DNA of 64,000 nt from an uncultured Collinsella sp. GTDB taxonomy: Bacteria; Actinomycetota; Coriobacteriia; Coriobacteriales; Coriobacteriaceae. The position numbers were made by a program, and so were the translations under genes. Position 1 is the first letter of the stretch, and the number at the start of each line of letters is the position of its first letter. The stretch is from positions 62,001 to 126,000 of the forward strand of contig CALKKS010000012.1 in NCBI GenBank assembly GCA_937995345.1, given 5' to 3'. The notes beneath the pieces were generated by a model, which saw only the letters and a program-made list of their open reading frames with translations, was not told the origin of the DNA and did not search any database. Of this stretch, positions 39,516 through 49,091 are shown piece by piece.

Positions 39516-40979
39516 CTACTCCATCATGTCGAGGACGGAGGGGCGCAGCTCGCTCTCGGCGGCCTCGGGATCGGTCTCGCGCAGGCGGTTGATATAGCGG
39601 TTGTACCACATCACGGCAAGGCCCAGGAAGACAACCACACCGCCAACGTTGTAGACCAGCGTCAGCCACAGCGGCTGATCGAGCGGAATGGTGCCGCAGA
39701 TAAGCACGAAGCAGAAGACCACAAGCAGGAAGGCAGCAACGACCAGACCAAAGCTGCGCGAGCCCATGCGGAAGTCACGGGGAGCGGCGTCGAAGTTCTT
39801 GCGCAGCATAAAGTAGGCAAGCAGGATCAGCAGCGGCGGGAGCAGAGCAGTGGCAGCCGTCATGTTGGTGACGATCATGAGCAGGTCGTCGAGGTTGCCG
39901 GAGCCCAGAGCCGGGATGATCAGGATGGGGACGACGATGGCGAACTGCAGCCAAGCGGCGCGGGCGGGAATGCCATGCTCGTTGAGCTCAACGATCTTGC
40001 TACCAAAGACACCCTTAGGGATCTCGGTGAAGAAAACCTTGATGGGAGCGGAGGTCCACATCATGAGGGAGCCCAACGTGGCGGCAAGAAGGATCAGGCC
40101 AATGACGCGCGTGGACACTTCCATGGGAATGCCAAAGTGGGCAAAGACAGCGCCGAATACGTCGAAGATACCGGTGGAGATGGCAACACTGCCCTCGGGG
40201 ATGAACAGGTTAACCAGCAGCGAAGCGCCTGCGTACAGAAGGCCGATGGTCAGGCCGGCGATAACGACGGTGCGCACGAAGGCCTTGACGCCGCCCTTAA
40301 GGTCGTTGAGGAACACGCCGACGGACTCAGCGCCGCCAACGCCCTGGATGATCCAGGCAAGCGTACCGAAGAAGCCCCACGTAGTTGCGAAGTTGCTCAT
40401 GTCGGGAGCCATGTTAGCGGGCGTAGGAGCCGTAGCGAACTCGACGCCGCCAAAGGCAGCAGCCAGGGACAGCAAGATGAACACGGCAGTCAGGCCGAAA
40501 GCCGCGGTCGAGCCGAAGGAGGAAATGGAGCCGATCCACTTAGCGCCCTTGGTCGAAACCCACGTGGCGATAGCAAAGACGACGATCTCGATAATGGTGA
40601 TCCACAGCTGCGAAAGCTCGGCATTGGCACCAAAGAACACGTAGCTCGCGTAGATGATGACGTTGGGCAGGACGGACGCAAAGTAGAACAGGTTAACGAA
40701 CCAGTAGCTAAACGCCGTCAGGAATGCCCAGCGGCCGCCCATCGAGGTCTTGACCCAGGCGTACACGCCCGACTCGGAGTCCTTGTTAAGGCCGACGAAC
40801 TCGGCGGTAACCAGGGTATAGGGGACAAAGTACAAAAGCGTGGCGAAGAAGAACGACGGCGCAGCTGCCAAGCCGATGGCCGCGTTGTTGTTGATGATGT
40901 TCTTGATACCGAACACGGCGGCGACCGTCATGCCCAGCAGAGCGAACGAACCAATCGTTCCTCGTTTTTCAGAGCTCAT
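39516..40979 (-). CDS. APC-superfamily amino acid permease/antiporter
   Basis: 487-residue carrier with about twelve membrane segments. GSFALLGMTVAAVFGIKNIINN at the first helix and ESGVYAWVKTSMGGRWAF are typical of the glutamate:GABA antiporter (GadC-like) branch; GGAESVGVFLNDLKGG is the usual helix-6 region. The start at 40979 follows GGGAGGGCTT. It lies 153 bases after the ebgC gene on the same strand, which would be an odd partner for a beta-galactosidase, so it may be an independent unit. The substrate is unknown. Confidence 0.82.
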   Translation of the reverse strand: MSSEKRGTIGSFALLGMTVAAVFGIKNIINNNAAIGLAAAPSFFFATLLYFVPYTLVTAEFVGLNKDSESGVYAWVKTSMGGRWAFLTAFSYWFVNLFYFASVLPNVIIYASYVFFGANAELSQLWITIIEIVVFAIATWVSTKGAKWIGSISSFGSTAAFGLTAVFILLSLAAAFGGVEFATAPTPANMAPDMSNFATTWGFFGTLAWIIQGVGGAESVGVFLNDLKGGVKAFVRTVVIAGLTIGLLYAGASLLVNLFIPEGSVAISTGIFDVFGAVFAHFGIPMEVSTRVIGLILLAATLGSLMMWTSAPIKVFFTEIPKGVFGSKIVELNEHGIPARAAWLQFAIVVPILIIPALGSGNLDDLLMIVTNMTAATALLPPLLILLAYFMLRKNFDAAPRDFRMGSRSFGLVVAAFLLVVFCFVLICGTIPLDQPLWLTLVYNVGGVVVFLGLAVMWYNRYINRLRETDPEAAESELRPSVLDMME

Positions 40980-41132
40980 AAGCCCTCCCAATCATCCGTT
41001 ATATCTCATCTAAAACCGTCCGGGCTGCAAGTGCAATCACGGACGGCGCACCTGCTAAGGGGAATGGGGAAAAGGGAGTCAACAAAGCCATCCCCCTTAA
41101 CGGCGCTAAGCAAACGCCCAAACGGACGAATA

Positions 41133-41588
41133 CTACTTGTTGGGGAAGGAATAACCTTCAACCGTCACGTGCAGTACCACGACGCGGGAATCCTCGACAT
41201 CGGCCACGACACGGTAGGCCTCGTCAATTTCGACGACGGCAACGCCGCCGGCGGGAATCGTCACGGTCTCCCCCATACCCTCAAAGCGCTCGCGATCATC
41301 GATATCGCTGTAAGCGCGGGTGCAGGTGAGGTCCGCCTTGGGGGCAACCTCGACGGTCAGGTCGCCATCGAGCGGGGCAAGCACGGCATGATAGCGACGG
41401 TGACCGACCAGATCGGCGGTTGCGGCCTCGCGGGCATAGACCCACCAGTACACCAACGAGTCGCCGATGGAGTAAGCCACGTCGTGCTGCAGGTCGGCAA
41501 CGCCGTCGAGCGCCTGGCCGGTACGCATCCACTTCTTGACGGACTTCATCTGAGCGTCGAAATCGGCGCGCGAGTTAAAGAGATGCAT
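41133..41588 (-). CDS. ebgC: beta-galactosidase small subunit, EbgC-like (YhcH/YjgK/YiaL family)
   Basis: 151-residue cupin-type protein of the YhcH/YjgK/YiaL family; the C-terminal half has ETVTIPAGGVAVVEIDEAYR. In E. coli EbgC is needed for full activity of EbgA. Its start lies 3 bases after the ebgA stop, so the two are translationally coupled. This arrangement, with a GH2 enzyme of EbgA type, makes the assignment firm. Confidence 0.88.
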   Translation of the reverse strand: MHLFNSRADFDAQMKSVKKWMRTGQALDGVADLQHDVAYSIGDSLVYWWVYAREAATADLVGHRRYHAVLAPLDGDLTVEVAPKADLTCTRAYSDIDDRERFEGMGETVTIPAGGVAVVEIDEAYRVVADVEDSRVVVLHVTVEGYSFPNK

Positions 41589-41591
41589 GAC

Positions 41592-44500
41592 TTATGCCTC
41601 CTTAATGGGTGCCAGCGCCTGAGCCAGATCGGCAGACGTCAGCGGTCGCAGGGACACCTCAAAGCTGAAGCTCTCAAAACGGGTGCGATAGGAATCGAGC
41701 ACCTCGGAACCCCAAGAGTTCGAACCAAGGCCGAGCAGCTGGTCGTTGATGTTGACCGTGACCGAATCGCTCTTGACGAGGTCGTAAACATGTCCGGCCT
41801 TGTCGATGTTCTCGCAGGTGTAGGGCCATGCCGAGAACGAGAACGGGTTGGAAGCGGCATCGCTCGGTCGCGTCACGACCAGGCCGTCACCGTGGCTGGA
41901 GCGCAGGGCGACCCAGCGGGTGCCCTCGCGGTTTGCGCAATCCTGGGGCATGACATACGGCGTGAACATGTCGTCGACCGTGGTGCGGTAATGGCCGACC
42001 GGGTTGGCGCGCAGCGAGTCCGGATAGTTCTCGCCCGGGCCGTGGCCGTACCACTCAACGGCACGGTCGCAACCGGGAACCTCAAAGGAAATGCCGATAC
42101 GCGGAATGATGTCCGAGTAATCGCCGTAGGGCTCACCGGAAACCTTGAGATCGACGCGACCGCTCGGCAGCACGGTGTAGACAAGCTCGACGCGCATGCC
42201 AAACGCACGGACGGGAGGAGCGATACGCTGGTTCACGGTAACGACGACCGTGTTGCCGTCCTGCTTCCAAGAGACCTTGCGGGTGGACGTCTGCATCACA
42301 TCGATGAAGTTGTCCTTCCACAGGGAGTCATACTCCTGGGCGTGGTTGTCGACGAGCGGATGCCAGAAGCCAACCTGGGGACCGGAGGTCATGACGTCGC
42401 GGCCGGATGCCTTCCACTCGCTCACGGTGCCGTTAACCTTGCTGAAGGTCAGCTTGCCGTTGAGGGAGTGAATGCAGATCTCCTGCTCGGTCTCCTCGAC
42501 CGCAAGCTCGGGACGAACAGGGGCCACGATGGCAGGTGCCGGGTGATTGGCGATGGCGAACTGGCTTGCGCCCAGCTGGAACATCGGCTCGCACCAGGCG
42601 TGGGCGGCCATAGTATAGGCGCGCACGGTGAGCAGGGTCTCGCCTGCGGCAGCCTCGCGAACAGCCAGGGGCAGCTGGACGGACTCGCCGGGAGCGACCG
42701 CTCCGGGCATGAGCGTCTTGCGGCATACCACGTCACCGTCCACCAGGGTCTCCGCCACCAGGCAGACATCCTCGAGGGTGGTAAACCAACGCTTGTTGGT
42801 GACGGTCAGCTCGCCCGCCTCGGCGTCATAGGCCATGCGAACCGGGCAGATGACCTGGCCGTACTCGGTCAGACCCGGGCTCGGCTGCTGCCAAGGGAAC
42901 ACCATGCCGTCGATGCAGAAGTTGCTGTTGTTGGGATAGTCGCCGTTGTCGCCGCCGTACATGTCGTAGGCCACGCCGTCCTCGGTCACAGCAGCCAGAC
43001 CGTGGTCGCACCACTCCCAGATAAACTGGCCCTGGATGCAATCCCAGCGATCGAAGACCTCCTGGTACTCGGACAGGCCTCCCGGGCCATTGCCCATGGA
43101 GTGACCGTACTCGCAGTTAATGCGCGGCTTGGGGAACGGGTGCTCGCCAAAGTCGTTCATCTGCGACACACGGGAGTACATGGTGGAGATAACGTCGACG
43201 GTATCGGCGTTGCGGTCCTCCTCGTAGTGGACCGGACGGCCATCGAGCTCGTGGGCCTTGGCGTACATCGCGCGGATGTTGCAGCCGTAGCCGCTCTCGT
43301 TACCCATCGACCACATAATGATGCACGCGTGGTTGCGCTCCTGCATCACCAGGCGCTCGACACGGTCGACATAAGCCGGCTCCCACGCCGGATCATCGGT
43401 GACCAAGGCGATGTTGCCGATATTCTCGAAGCCGTGGCTCTCCATATCGGTCTCGGCCACCAGCATGATGCCGTACTCGTCGCACAACTCATAGAAGCGC
43501 GGATCGTTGGCGTAGTGGGACGTACGCACCGCGTTGATGTTGTGCTGCTTCATGAGCTCAAGGTCGCGGCGCATGCGATCGAGACCCACGGCGCGACCCT
43601 TGTGATCGTCGTGATCGTGGCGGTTGACGCCGTGCATCTTAAAGTAGGTGCCGTTGAGGTAGATATGATTGCCCTCAACCGTCACCTCGGCAAGACCCTG
43701 GCGATGCGGAACGTACTCGCTGACCTCGTCGCCGTCGTAGACCTCAAACGTAAGGTCATAGAGGAAGGGGTCCTCGGGATTCCAGAAGTGGGCATCGGCA
43801 ACGCTGCACTCGGCATGGCCGTCGACGCACTCGCCCGTAGCGACCACGTTCTCGCCATCGCTGAGCGTAAACACGACGCGGGAAGCGCCCTCGGCCACCG
43901 TATCGAGCGTGATCAGAGCGGCATCGCCCTCGCGATGCGTGCGGAACCTAAAGTCGACCAGGTGCGCGGCGGGACGCTGCATAAGGTACACATCGCGGAA
44001 GATGCCCGAGGCCCACCACATGTCCTGATCCTCGATATAGCTACCATCGCTGTACTGCAGAACCTTGACCGCAAACAGGTTGTCGCCCTCGACGAGCGCG
44101 TCGGTCACGTCGAACTCGGCAGACAGGCGCGAACCCTTGGTCATGCCGATATACTGACCGTTGACGTACAGCTCGCCATAGCTCTCGATGCCGTCGAAGC
44201 GGATGATCTCGCGAGCGCCGGCGGCAACGGCGGGAAGGTTGACGATGCGCTGGTAAACGCCCGTGGGGTCATCGGAGGGAACGAACGGCTGGTCGACCGG
44301 GAACGGGAAACCCTCGTCGGTGTAGGCAAGGTTGCCATAGCCATCCACCTGCCACAGGTGCGGAACCTCCACGTGATCCCACTCGGGCTCGTACGTGGAA
44401 AGCTCCTCGTTGGAGACGGCAGCGGGGCCCTCAAAAAGGCGGAACTGCCACGAGCCGGACAGTTGGACAAATCCGCGCGACAGCTCGCGGCTGTACGTAG

Positions 44501-44600
44501 CGGCGAGATCGGCGGTCTCGTAACCCATAAAGTACGCATGGGGTGCCAGGCGGTTCCTGTGGGTGAGCGCTTGGTTTTCCCAATCGTTAATGGCGTCCAT
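41592..44600 (-). CDS. ebgA: beta-galactosidase large subunit, GH2 (EbgA-like)
   Basis: 1002-residue GH2 enzyme with the five LacZ-type domains. Key sites are HGVNRHDHDDHKGRAVG (metal/galactose-binding His), IIMWSMGNESGYG with the acid/base Glu, and INCEYGHSMGNGPGGL with the nucleophile Glu. FIWEWCDHGLA follows. The C-terminal bgal small-chain domain includes WYGHGPGENYPDSL. There is no signal peptide; it hydrolyses imported lactose or galactosides in the cytoplasm. The gene heads the ebgA-ebgC pair and is preceded by GCAACCGGTTG operators and a divergent LacI gene. Confidence 0.95.
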   Translation of the reverse strand: MDAINDWENQALTHRNRLAPHAYFMGYETADLAATYSRELSRGFVQLSGSWQFRLFEGPAAVSNEELSTYEPEWDHVEVPHLWQVDGYGNLAYTDEGFPFPVDQPFVPSDDPTGVYQRIVNLPAVAAGAREIIRFDGIESYGELYVNGQYIGMTKGSRLSAEFDVTDALVEGDNLFAVKVLQYSDGSYIEDQDMWWASGIFRDVYLMQRPAAHLVDFRFRTHREGDAALITLDTVAEGASRVVFTLSDGENVVATGECVDGHAECSVADAHFWNPEDPFLYDLTFEVYDGDEVSEYVPHRQGLAEVTVEGNHIYLNGTYFKMHGVNRHDHDDHKGRAVGLDRMRRDLELMKQHNINAVRTSHYANDPRFYELCDEYGIMLVAETDMESHGFENIGNIALVTDDPAWEPAYVDRVERLVMQERNHACIIMWSMGNESGYGCNIRAMYAKAHELDGRPVHYEEDRNADTVDVISTMYSRVSQMNDFGEHPFPKPRINCEYGHSMGNGPGGLSEYQEVFDRWDCIQGQFIWEWCDHGLAAVTEDGVAYDMYGGDNGDYPNNSNFCIDGMVFPWQQPSPGLTEYGQVICPVRMAYDAEAGELTVTNKRWFTTLEDVCLVAETLVDGDVVCRKTLMPGAVAPGESVQLPLAVREAAAGETLLTVRAYTMAAHAWCEPMFQLGASQFAIANHPAPAIVAPVRPELAVEETEQEICIHSLNGKLTFSKVNGTVSEWKASGRDVMTSGPQVGFWHPLVDNHAQEYDSLWKDNFIDVMQTSTRKVSWKQDGNTVVVTVNQRIAPPVRAFGMRVELVYTVLPSGRVDLKVSGEPYGDYSDIIPRIGISFEVPGCDRAVEWYGHGPGENYPDSLRANPVGHYRTTVDDMFTPYVMPQDCANREGTRWVALRSSHGDGLVVTRPSDAASNPFSFSAWPYTCENIDKAGHVYDLVKSDSVTVNINDQLLGLGSNSWGSEVLDSYRTRFESFSFEVSLRPLTSADLAQALAPIKEA

Positions 44601-44634
44601 GGTGATGCTCCTTCGTCATCGTAGTGATTCTTGT

Positions 44635-44733
44635 GCAACCGGTTGCCCTTATCTTACGGGCGGTGCAAAAAACTGTGCAACCGGTTGTCCGCTGAACGGT
44701 CGATTTTGCCGGATTAACGGTGCAACCGGTTGT
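44635..44733. promoter_or_regulatory. three GCAACCGGTTGy operators before ebgA
   Basis: GCAACCGGTTGC (44635-44646), GCAACCGGTTGT (44677-44688) and GCAACCGGTTGT (44722-44733). Spacings of 42 and 45 bp place all three on about the same face of the helix. The central CCGG palindrome fits a LacI-family protein, and one is encoded divergently. The rest of the gap up to 44972 shows no gene. Confidence 0.75.
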
Positions 44734-44972
44734 ACAACCCCCGCACTTATGTCACCCTGAGTATCGAACCTCAGCGCAAAACATCGTTCTTAAGCTCGCG
44801 GACATCCGCCGTACCCGCTGCTTCTCGCCTATGTAGGACGTATTTAATCGCGGCTTATTGCAAAACGACACCGATCACCGGGTATCGCAAACGCCGTTCA
44901 GGCGCACTATAGTAATCTGTATCCGCATTAGCCTCTATCGATAGCCACCGACCAAATTGCTCAGGAGACGCC

Positions 44973-45989
44973 ATGACCCAACCAGTTCGCACCGCACCCA
45001 CGCTTGCCGAGGTTGCCGCAGCTGCCGGCGTGTCGCGCTCCACGGCATCACGCGCCCTCAACGATTCGCCCCGCATTAGCGAGGAAACCAAAAAGCGCGT
45101 CCGTGCAGCGGCCAAGGAAGTCAATTTTGTCCCCAACGCTCGTGGCCGAGCGCTCGCTGTCGGGCGCACGGAAATCATCGCCGTACTCGTGACCGAGCCC
45201 CTGAGCGAGCTCTTCAGCGACCCCACCTATAGCGAGTTTTTGAGCGGTATTACCGAGGAACTGTCGGAGTCGTCCTATCTGCCCGTTATCTTGCAGGCGT
45301 CTTCTTTGCATGAGCGCAACCGCGCACGCGAGCACTTTGAGCGCCGCTCGTTCGACGCCGTGATCGACGTCTCCCCCTACAAGGGTAGCGAGCTGCTCGA
45401 GGTGCTGCGCGAGCTGGGCGTACCCACCGTGTTGTGCGGCCAGCTCGAGGGCCACCCCTATCGCGATGTGTTCTCGACGGTCTACTCTGACGACGAAGAG
45501 GGCGGACGCTTTGCGGCGCTCGCCATGAAGAAGCGCGGGCGCAAAGATATCGTCGCCGTGTTGGGACCGCAAGACAACCCCGCTGTTGTCGACCGCCTGC
45601 GCGGCTACCGCGCCGTCTTGGGCGAAGACCTCCCAGACGCAAACGTTATCTATACCGGCTGGAACAGCGGAGACGGCTATCAGGCCATGCGCCAGATCCT
45701 CGCGCGCAAGATTGCTTTCGATGGCGTGCTCAGTGGATCGGACCGTATCGCGGCCGGCGTCATCACCGCACTCAACGAGGCAGGCCTATCCGTTCCGGCG
45801 GACGTTTCTGTCGTCGGCTTCGACGATCACGAGATTGCGACGCGCTGCGTCCCCGCGCTCACGACCGTCCGCCAGCCTCTGCGCGAAGAAGGCCACATGG
45901 CCGCCAACATTGCGCTCGACATGATCAAGGGTGCCGAGCCCACCACCACCGTCATGCGCATGCAGCTGATCCAGAGAGACTCGCTATAA
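44973..45989 (+). CDS. LacI-family repressor of the ebg genes
   Basis: 338-residue LacI-type regulator. The HTH is TLAEVAAAAGVSRSTASRALNDSPRISEETKKRV, the hinge NARGRALAVGRT is followed by an effector domain with DVFSTVYSDDEEGGRFAA, VLSGSDRIAAGVITALNEAGLSVPADVSVVGFDD and TTVRQPLREEGHMAAN. It is divergent from ebgA, with three shared operators in between. AGGAGACGCC precedes the ATG. A galactoside inducer is likely. Confidence 0.9.
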   Translation: MTQPVRTAPTLAEVAAAAGVSRSTASRALNDSPRISEETKKRVRAAAKEVNFVPNARGRALAVGRTEIIAVLVTEPLSELFSDPTYSEFLSGITEELSESSYLPVILQASSLHERNRAREHFERRSFDAVIDVSPYKGSELLEVLRELGVPTVLCGQLEGHPYRDVFSTVYSDDEEGGRFAALAMKKRGRKDIVAVLGPQDNPAVVDRLRGYRAVLGEDLPDANVIYTGWNSGDGYQAMRQILARKIAFDGVLSGSDRIAAGVITALNEAGLSVPADVSVVGFDDHEIATRCVPALTTVRQPLREEGHMAANIALDMIKGAEPTTTVMRMQLIQRDSL

Positions 45990-45995
45990 GAAACT

Positions 45996-46044
45996 GGGGC
46001 AGGCTTTCCGCCAGACAGTTGTTGCGGAAAGCCTGTCCCGTTTT
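45996..46044 (+). terminator. terminator after the ebg LacI gene
   Basis: GGGGCAGGCTTTCCGC and GCGGAAAGCCTGTCCC arms followed by GTTTTG. It is also the first unit of a series of related hairpins. Confidence 0.75.
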
Positions 46045-46060
46045 GAGCGCTCATTCTGGG

Positions 46061-46164
46061 GGGACAGTTTCCGTTAGATAGCTCAACCGGAAACTATGTC
46101 CCATTATTTTGCCGAATTCTGGGTCGCGCTTTCCCAGAGGACCCCCTTTGGGAAAGCGCGACCC
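46061..46164. repeat. two more related TTTCC hairpins
   Basis: 46061-46073 pairs with 46088-46102 (GGGACAGTTTCCG), and 46121-46135 with 46150-46164 (GGGTCGCGCTTTCCC). A half unit GGGACGCACTTTCCG lies at about 46183-46197. All share GGGnC..n..TTTCC with the hairpin at 45996. They fill the 306-bp gap together with the aspS terminator. Confidence 0.65.
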
Positions 46165-46237
46165 GTTCTGGACGCAGATTCCGGGACGCACTTTCCGCGA
46201 CGCCCGGCCATCCCACACCCTCGCAACATCGGCGCAT

Positions 46238-46272
46238 AAAAAACGAGGGAAGGCACACATCCTTCCCTCGTT
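46238..46272 (-). terminator. terminator after aspS
   Basis: AACGAGGGAAGG and CCTTCCCTCGTT, perfect 12-bp stem; TTTTTT-rich run on the minus strand. Confidence 0.9.
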
Positions 46273-46295
46273 GCTAGCAATATGTAGCCGCTTGC

Positions 46296-48083
46296 CTACA
46301 TCAGGCGCAGACTGACGTCCTTGAGCTGGGCGCCGCTAACGGCACTCGGGGCGCCCGACATGAGGTCGGAGCCGCTGGCCGTCTTGGGGAACGCCATGAC
46401 GTCGCGGATGGAGTCGGAACCGGTGAGCAGCATGCACACGCGGTCCAGGCCCAGAGCGAAACCGCCCATCGGGGGCGCACCAAACTTGAGGGCCTCCATG
46501 AGGAAGCCGAACTGCGACTCGGCGCGCTCTTCGGTAAAGCCCAGGAGCTTAAGCATGGACATCTGCATCTCGGCGTTGTGGATACGCATACCGCCGCCGC
46601 CGGCCTCAAAGCCGTCCATGACAAAGTCGTAGGTGCAAGAACCGGCTGTCAACGGATCGGCCTCGATCTTGGCGATGTCGGTCTCGGTCGGCAGGGTGAA
46701 CGGCTGGTGCTCGGCAGCATAGGCCTTGCGATCCTCGTCCCAGTGGAACAGCGGGAAGTTGACGACCCACAGGAAGTCGTGGCCCTCGCGCTTGATCTCG
46801 AGCGCGTTGGCCATGTGGGAACGCATGCCGCCCAGGATCTCGTCGGAGAGCAGGCGCGGGCCGGCGGCAAACATCACAAGGTCGCCAGGCTCGACGTCCA
46901 TGCGCTCGCGCAGAGCAGCCATCTCCTCGTCCGAGAAGAACTTGACGATGGGGCTGTTGATGGAGCCGTCCTCGCGGAATGCGATCCAGGCCAGGCCCTT
47001 GGCGCCAAACGTGGAAGCCACGCCGGCAAGCTTATCGATCTTGGCACGTGCCCAGGCACCGGCGCCCTTGGCGTTGATGGCCTTGACGACGGAACCCTCC
47101 TCGTTCGCGGCGGTCGCGAAGACCTTGAACTTGGAGTTGGCGAAGATGTCGGTCAGGTCGACCAGGTGCATGCCATAGCGGGTATCGGGCTTGTCGGAGC
47201 CATAGGTGTCCATGGCCTCCCAGTAGTCCATGCGACGCAGCGGCGTGGGCATCTCGACACCCATGCGACCGAAGGCATCGGCCAGGACCTCTTCGAGTGC
47301 GCTCATGACATCGTTCTGGTCCACGAAGGACATCTCGATATCGACCTGGGTGAACTCGGGCTGACGGTCGGCACGCAGGTCCTCGTCGCGGAAGCACTTG
47401 GCGACCTGGTAGTAGCGCTCGACGCCACCGACCATGAGCAGCTGCTTCAGGAGCTGCGGGGACTGCGGCAGAGCGTAGAAGTTGCCCGGCTGGATGCGGC
47501 TGGGAACGATGAAGTCACGGGCGCCCTCGGGCGTGGACTTAAACAGGGAGGGCGTCTCGACCTCCATGAACTCACGGTTGTGCAGCGCCTCGCGAATGGC
47601 AAAGGTGAAGTCGGAGCGCAGCTTGAGGTTGGCCATCATCTCGGGACGACGGAGGTCCAGATAACGATAGCGCAGACGGGTGTCCTCGCTGGTCTCAATG
47701 CCGTCCTCGATCTGGAACGGCGGGGTGACGGACGTGTTAAGCACCTCGGCGTGGTCGGTCAGGACCTCGATCTCGCCGGTCGCGAGCTTGGTGTTGGTGG
47801 TCTCCTCGCCACGGGCGCGCACGACGCCGTGAATCTTGATGGGCCACTCGGGACGCATGGTCTCGGCGATCTTAAAGGCGTCGCCGTCGGAGTGCTCGGG
47901 GTCGAAGGTAAGCTGCGTGATGCCCTCGCGGTCGCGAAGATCGCAGAAAATAAGGCCGCCGTGATCGCGGCGACGGCTCACCCAACCGGTGAGGGTAACC
48001 TCTTCGCCCACGTTCTCGCGGCGAAGCTCGCCGCAGGTACGGGTGTGCATGGAATGCTCGTCGATGGGACGGGTCTGGCTCAT
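46296..48083 (-). CDS. aspS: aspartyl-tRNA synthetase
   Basis: 595-residue bacterial-type AspRS, class II. The N-terminal OB fold (VTLTGWVSRRRDHGGLIFCDLRD) is followed by motif 1/2 (FIVPSRIQPGNFYALPQSPQLLKQ, CFRDEDLRADRQPEFTQVD), the GAD insertion domain (about 290-420) and motif 3 (GFALGLDRVCMLLTG). The start at 48083 follows AAGGAGGATCACTGGT. Whether it is discriminating or also charges Asn tRNA cannot be judged safely from the sequence. Confidence 0.97.
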   Translation of the reverse strand: MSQTRPIDEHSMHTRTCGELRRENVGEEVTLTGWVSRRRDHGGLIFCDLRDREGITQLTFDPEHSDGDAFKIAETMRPEWPIKIHGVVRARGEETTNTKLATGEIEVLTDHAEVLNTSVTPPFQIEDGIETSEDTRLRYRYLDLRRPEMMANLKLRSDFTFAIREALHNREFMEVETPSLFKSTPEGARDFIVPSRIQPGNFYALPQSPQLLKQLLMVGGVERYYQVAKCFRDEDLRADRQPEFTQVDIEMSFVDQNDVMSALEEVLADAFGRMGVEMPTPLRRMDYWEAMDTYGSDKPDTRYGMHLVDLTDIFANSKFKVFATAANEEGSVVKAINAKGAGAWARAKIDKLAGVASTFGAKGLAWIAFREDGSINSPIVKFFSDEEMAALRERMDVEPGDLVMFAAGPRLLSDEILGGMRSHMANALEIKREGHDFLWVVNFPLFHWDEDRKAYAAEHQPFTLPTETDIAKIEADPLTAGSCTYDFVMDGFEAGGGGMRIHNAEMQMSMLKLLGFTEERAESQFGFLMEALKFGAPPMGGFALGLDRVCMLLTGSDSIRDVMAFPKTASGSDLMSGAPSAVSGAQLKDVSLRLM

Positions 48084-48339
48084 ACCAGTGATCCTCCTTT
48101 ATGGATCTGTGCCGCCCCGTGTCGTTCCGGGCGGCGTCGTACAGATTTGCCCAGCCTGCGTAAACCGCGCAGCCAGACATGGCGTTCTATCTTATCGCAC
48201 CTGTGTCGATGTGCCGCGAAAAAGTGGCTCCTGCCCAAAGACTTGACGGAGACGAAACAATTGACGCGCCGCGGCACCCGCCCGCGCTCGTCACGTGCGA
48301 CAATATGCCCCAATAAAACAGCACATGGAAAGGCCCGTC

Positions 48340-48975
48340 ATGACTGCACGCCTCATTGTTATGGATATCGACTCCACCCTCATCAACCAGGAGGTTATCG
48401 ACCTGTTGGGCGAGGAAGCCGGCGTGGGCGAGCAGGTGGCGCAAATCACCGAGCGCGCCATGCGCGGCGAACTCGATTTTAAACAGGCGCTCGAGGAGCG
48501 CGTGGGACTGCTTGCGGGTTTGGACGAGAGCGTGTTCGAGCGCACCTTTGAGCGCGTGACGTTTACCCCCGGTGCGCTGGAGCTCGTACGCTCGGCGCAC
48601 AGCAAGGGCTGGAAGGTCGGCGTAGTAAGTGGCGGTTTCCACGAGGTCGCCGACAAGATCGTTGCCGCCGCGAGCATCGACTTTTGTCTGGCCAACCGCT
48701 TGGAGGTCGCGGACGGCAAGCTCACCGGCAAGCTGGCGGCCGGCATCGTGACCAAGGAGTCCAAGCTCATCCAGCTGCTGGATTGGGCAGTTGAGTGCGG
48801 TGTCGACATGGCTCACACCGTGGCGATCGGCGATGGCGCTAACGACATCCCCATGATTCAAGCCGCGGGCACCGGCATCGCGTTTTGCGCCAAGCCCAAG
48901 ACGCGCGAAGCCGCCCCGTTTGCCATCGACGAGCGCAACCTGATGCTCGCCATGGACATCATCCTGCGCGACTAG
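48340..48975 (+). CDS. serB: phosphoserine phosphatase
   Basis: 211-residue HAD-family phosphatase. VMDIDSTLI holds the DxD nucleophile pair, VVSGGFHEV gives motif II, the Lys of ESKLIQLL motif III, and VAIGDGANDIPMI motif IV, as in SerB. It catalyses the last step of serine synthesis. The start at 48340 follows GGAAAGG; an upstream in-frame start is less likely. The gene is divergent from aspS across a 256-bp gap that holds no further gene. Confidence 0.92.
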   Translation: MTARLIVMDIDSTLINQEVIDLLGEEAGVGEQVAQITERAMRGELDFKQALEERVGLLAGLDESVFERTFERVTFTPGALELVRSAHSKGWKVGVVSGGFHEVADKIVAAASIDFCLANRLEVADGKLTGKLAAGIVTKESKLIQLLDWAVECGVDMAHTVAIGDGANDIPMIQAAGTGIAFCAKPKTREAAPFAIDERNLMLAMDIILRD

Positions 48976-49015
48976 CGAGTTAGCCTCACAACTCCATCAA
49001 ATCTGACATATTAGA

Positions 49016-49047
49016 TTTCCGAACAATTTTGCTCTAATGTTCGGAAA
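49016..49047. promoter_or_regulatory. TTTCCGAACA inverted repeat before larB
   Basis: TTTCCGAACA (49016-49025) and TGTTCGGAAA (49038-49047) are perfect inverted copies 12 bases apart, 45 bases upstream of the larB start. Candidate operator; LarR, a metal regulator or the TetR protein of this operon are possible ligands. Confidence 0.5.
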
Positions 49048-49091
49048 TAGCCCTTTGCGTGCTAAACTTTTAAGCGTCGAAGGGAACTTAT

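Noticed and set aside
39975..44624. A 1549-codon open frame on the plus strand opposite ebgA, ebgC and the permease
   Set aside because: It is antisense to three well-supported genes, has low-complexity composition rich in Arg, His, Gly and Asp typical of reverse-frame reading in GC-rich DNA, and no ribosome site or known domain.
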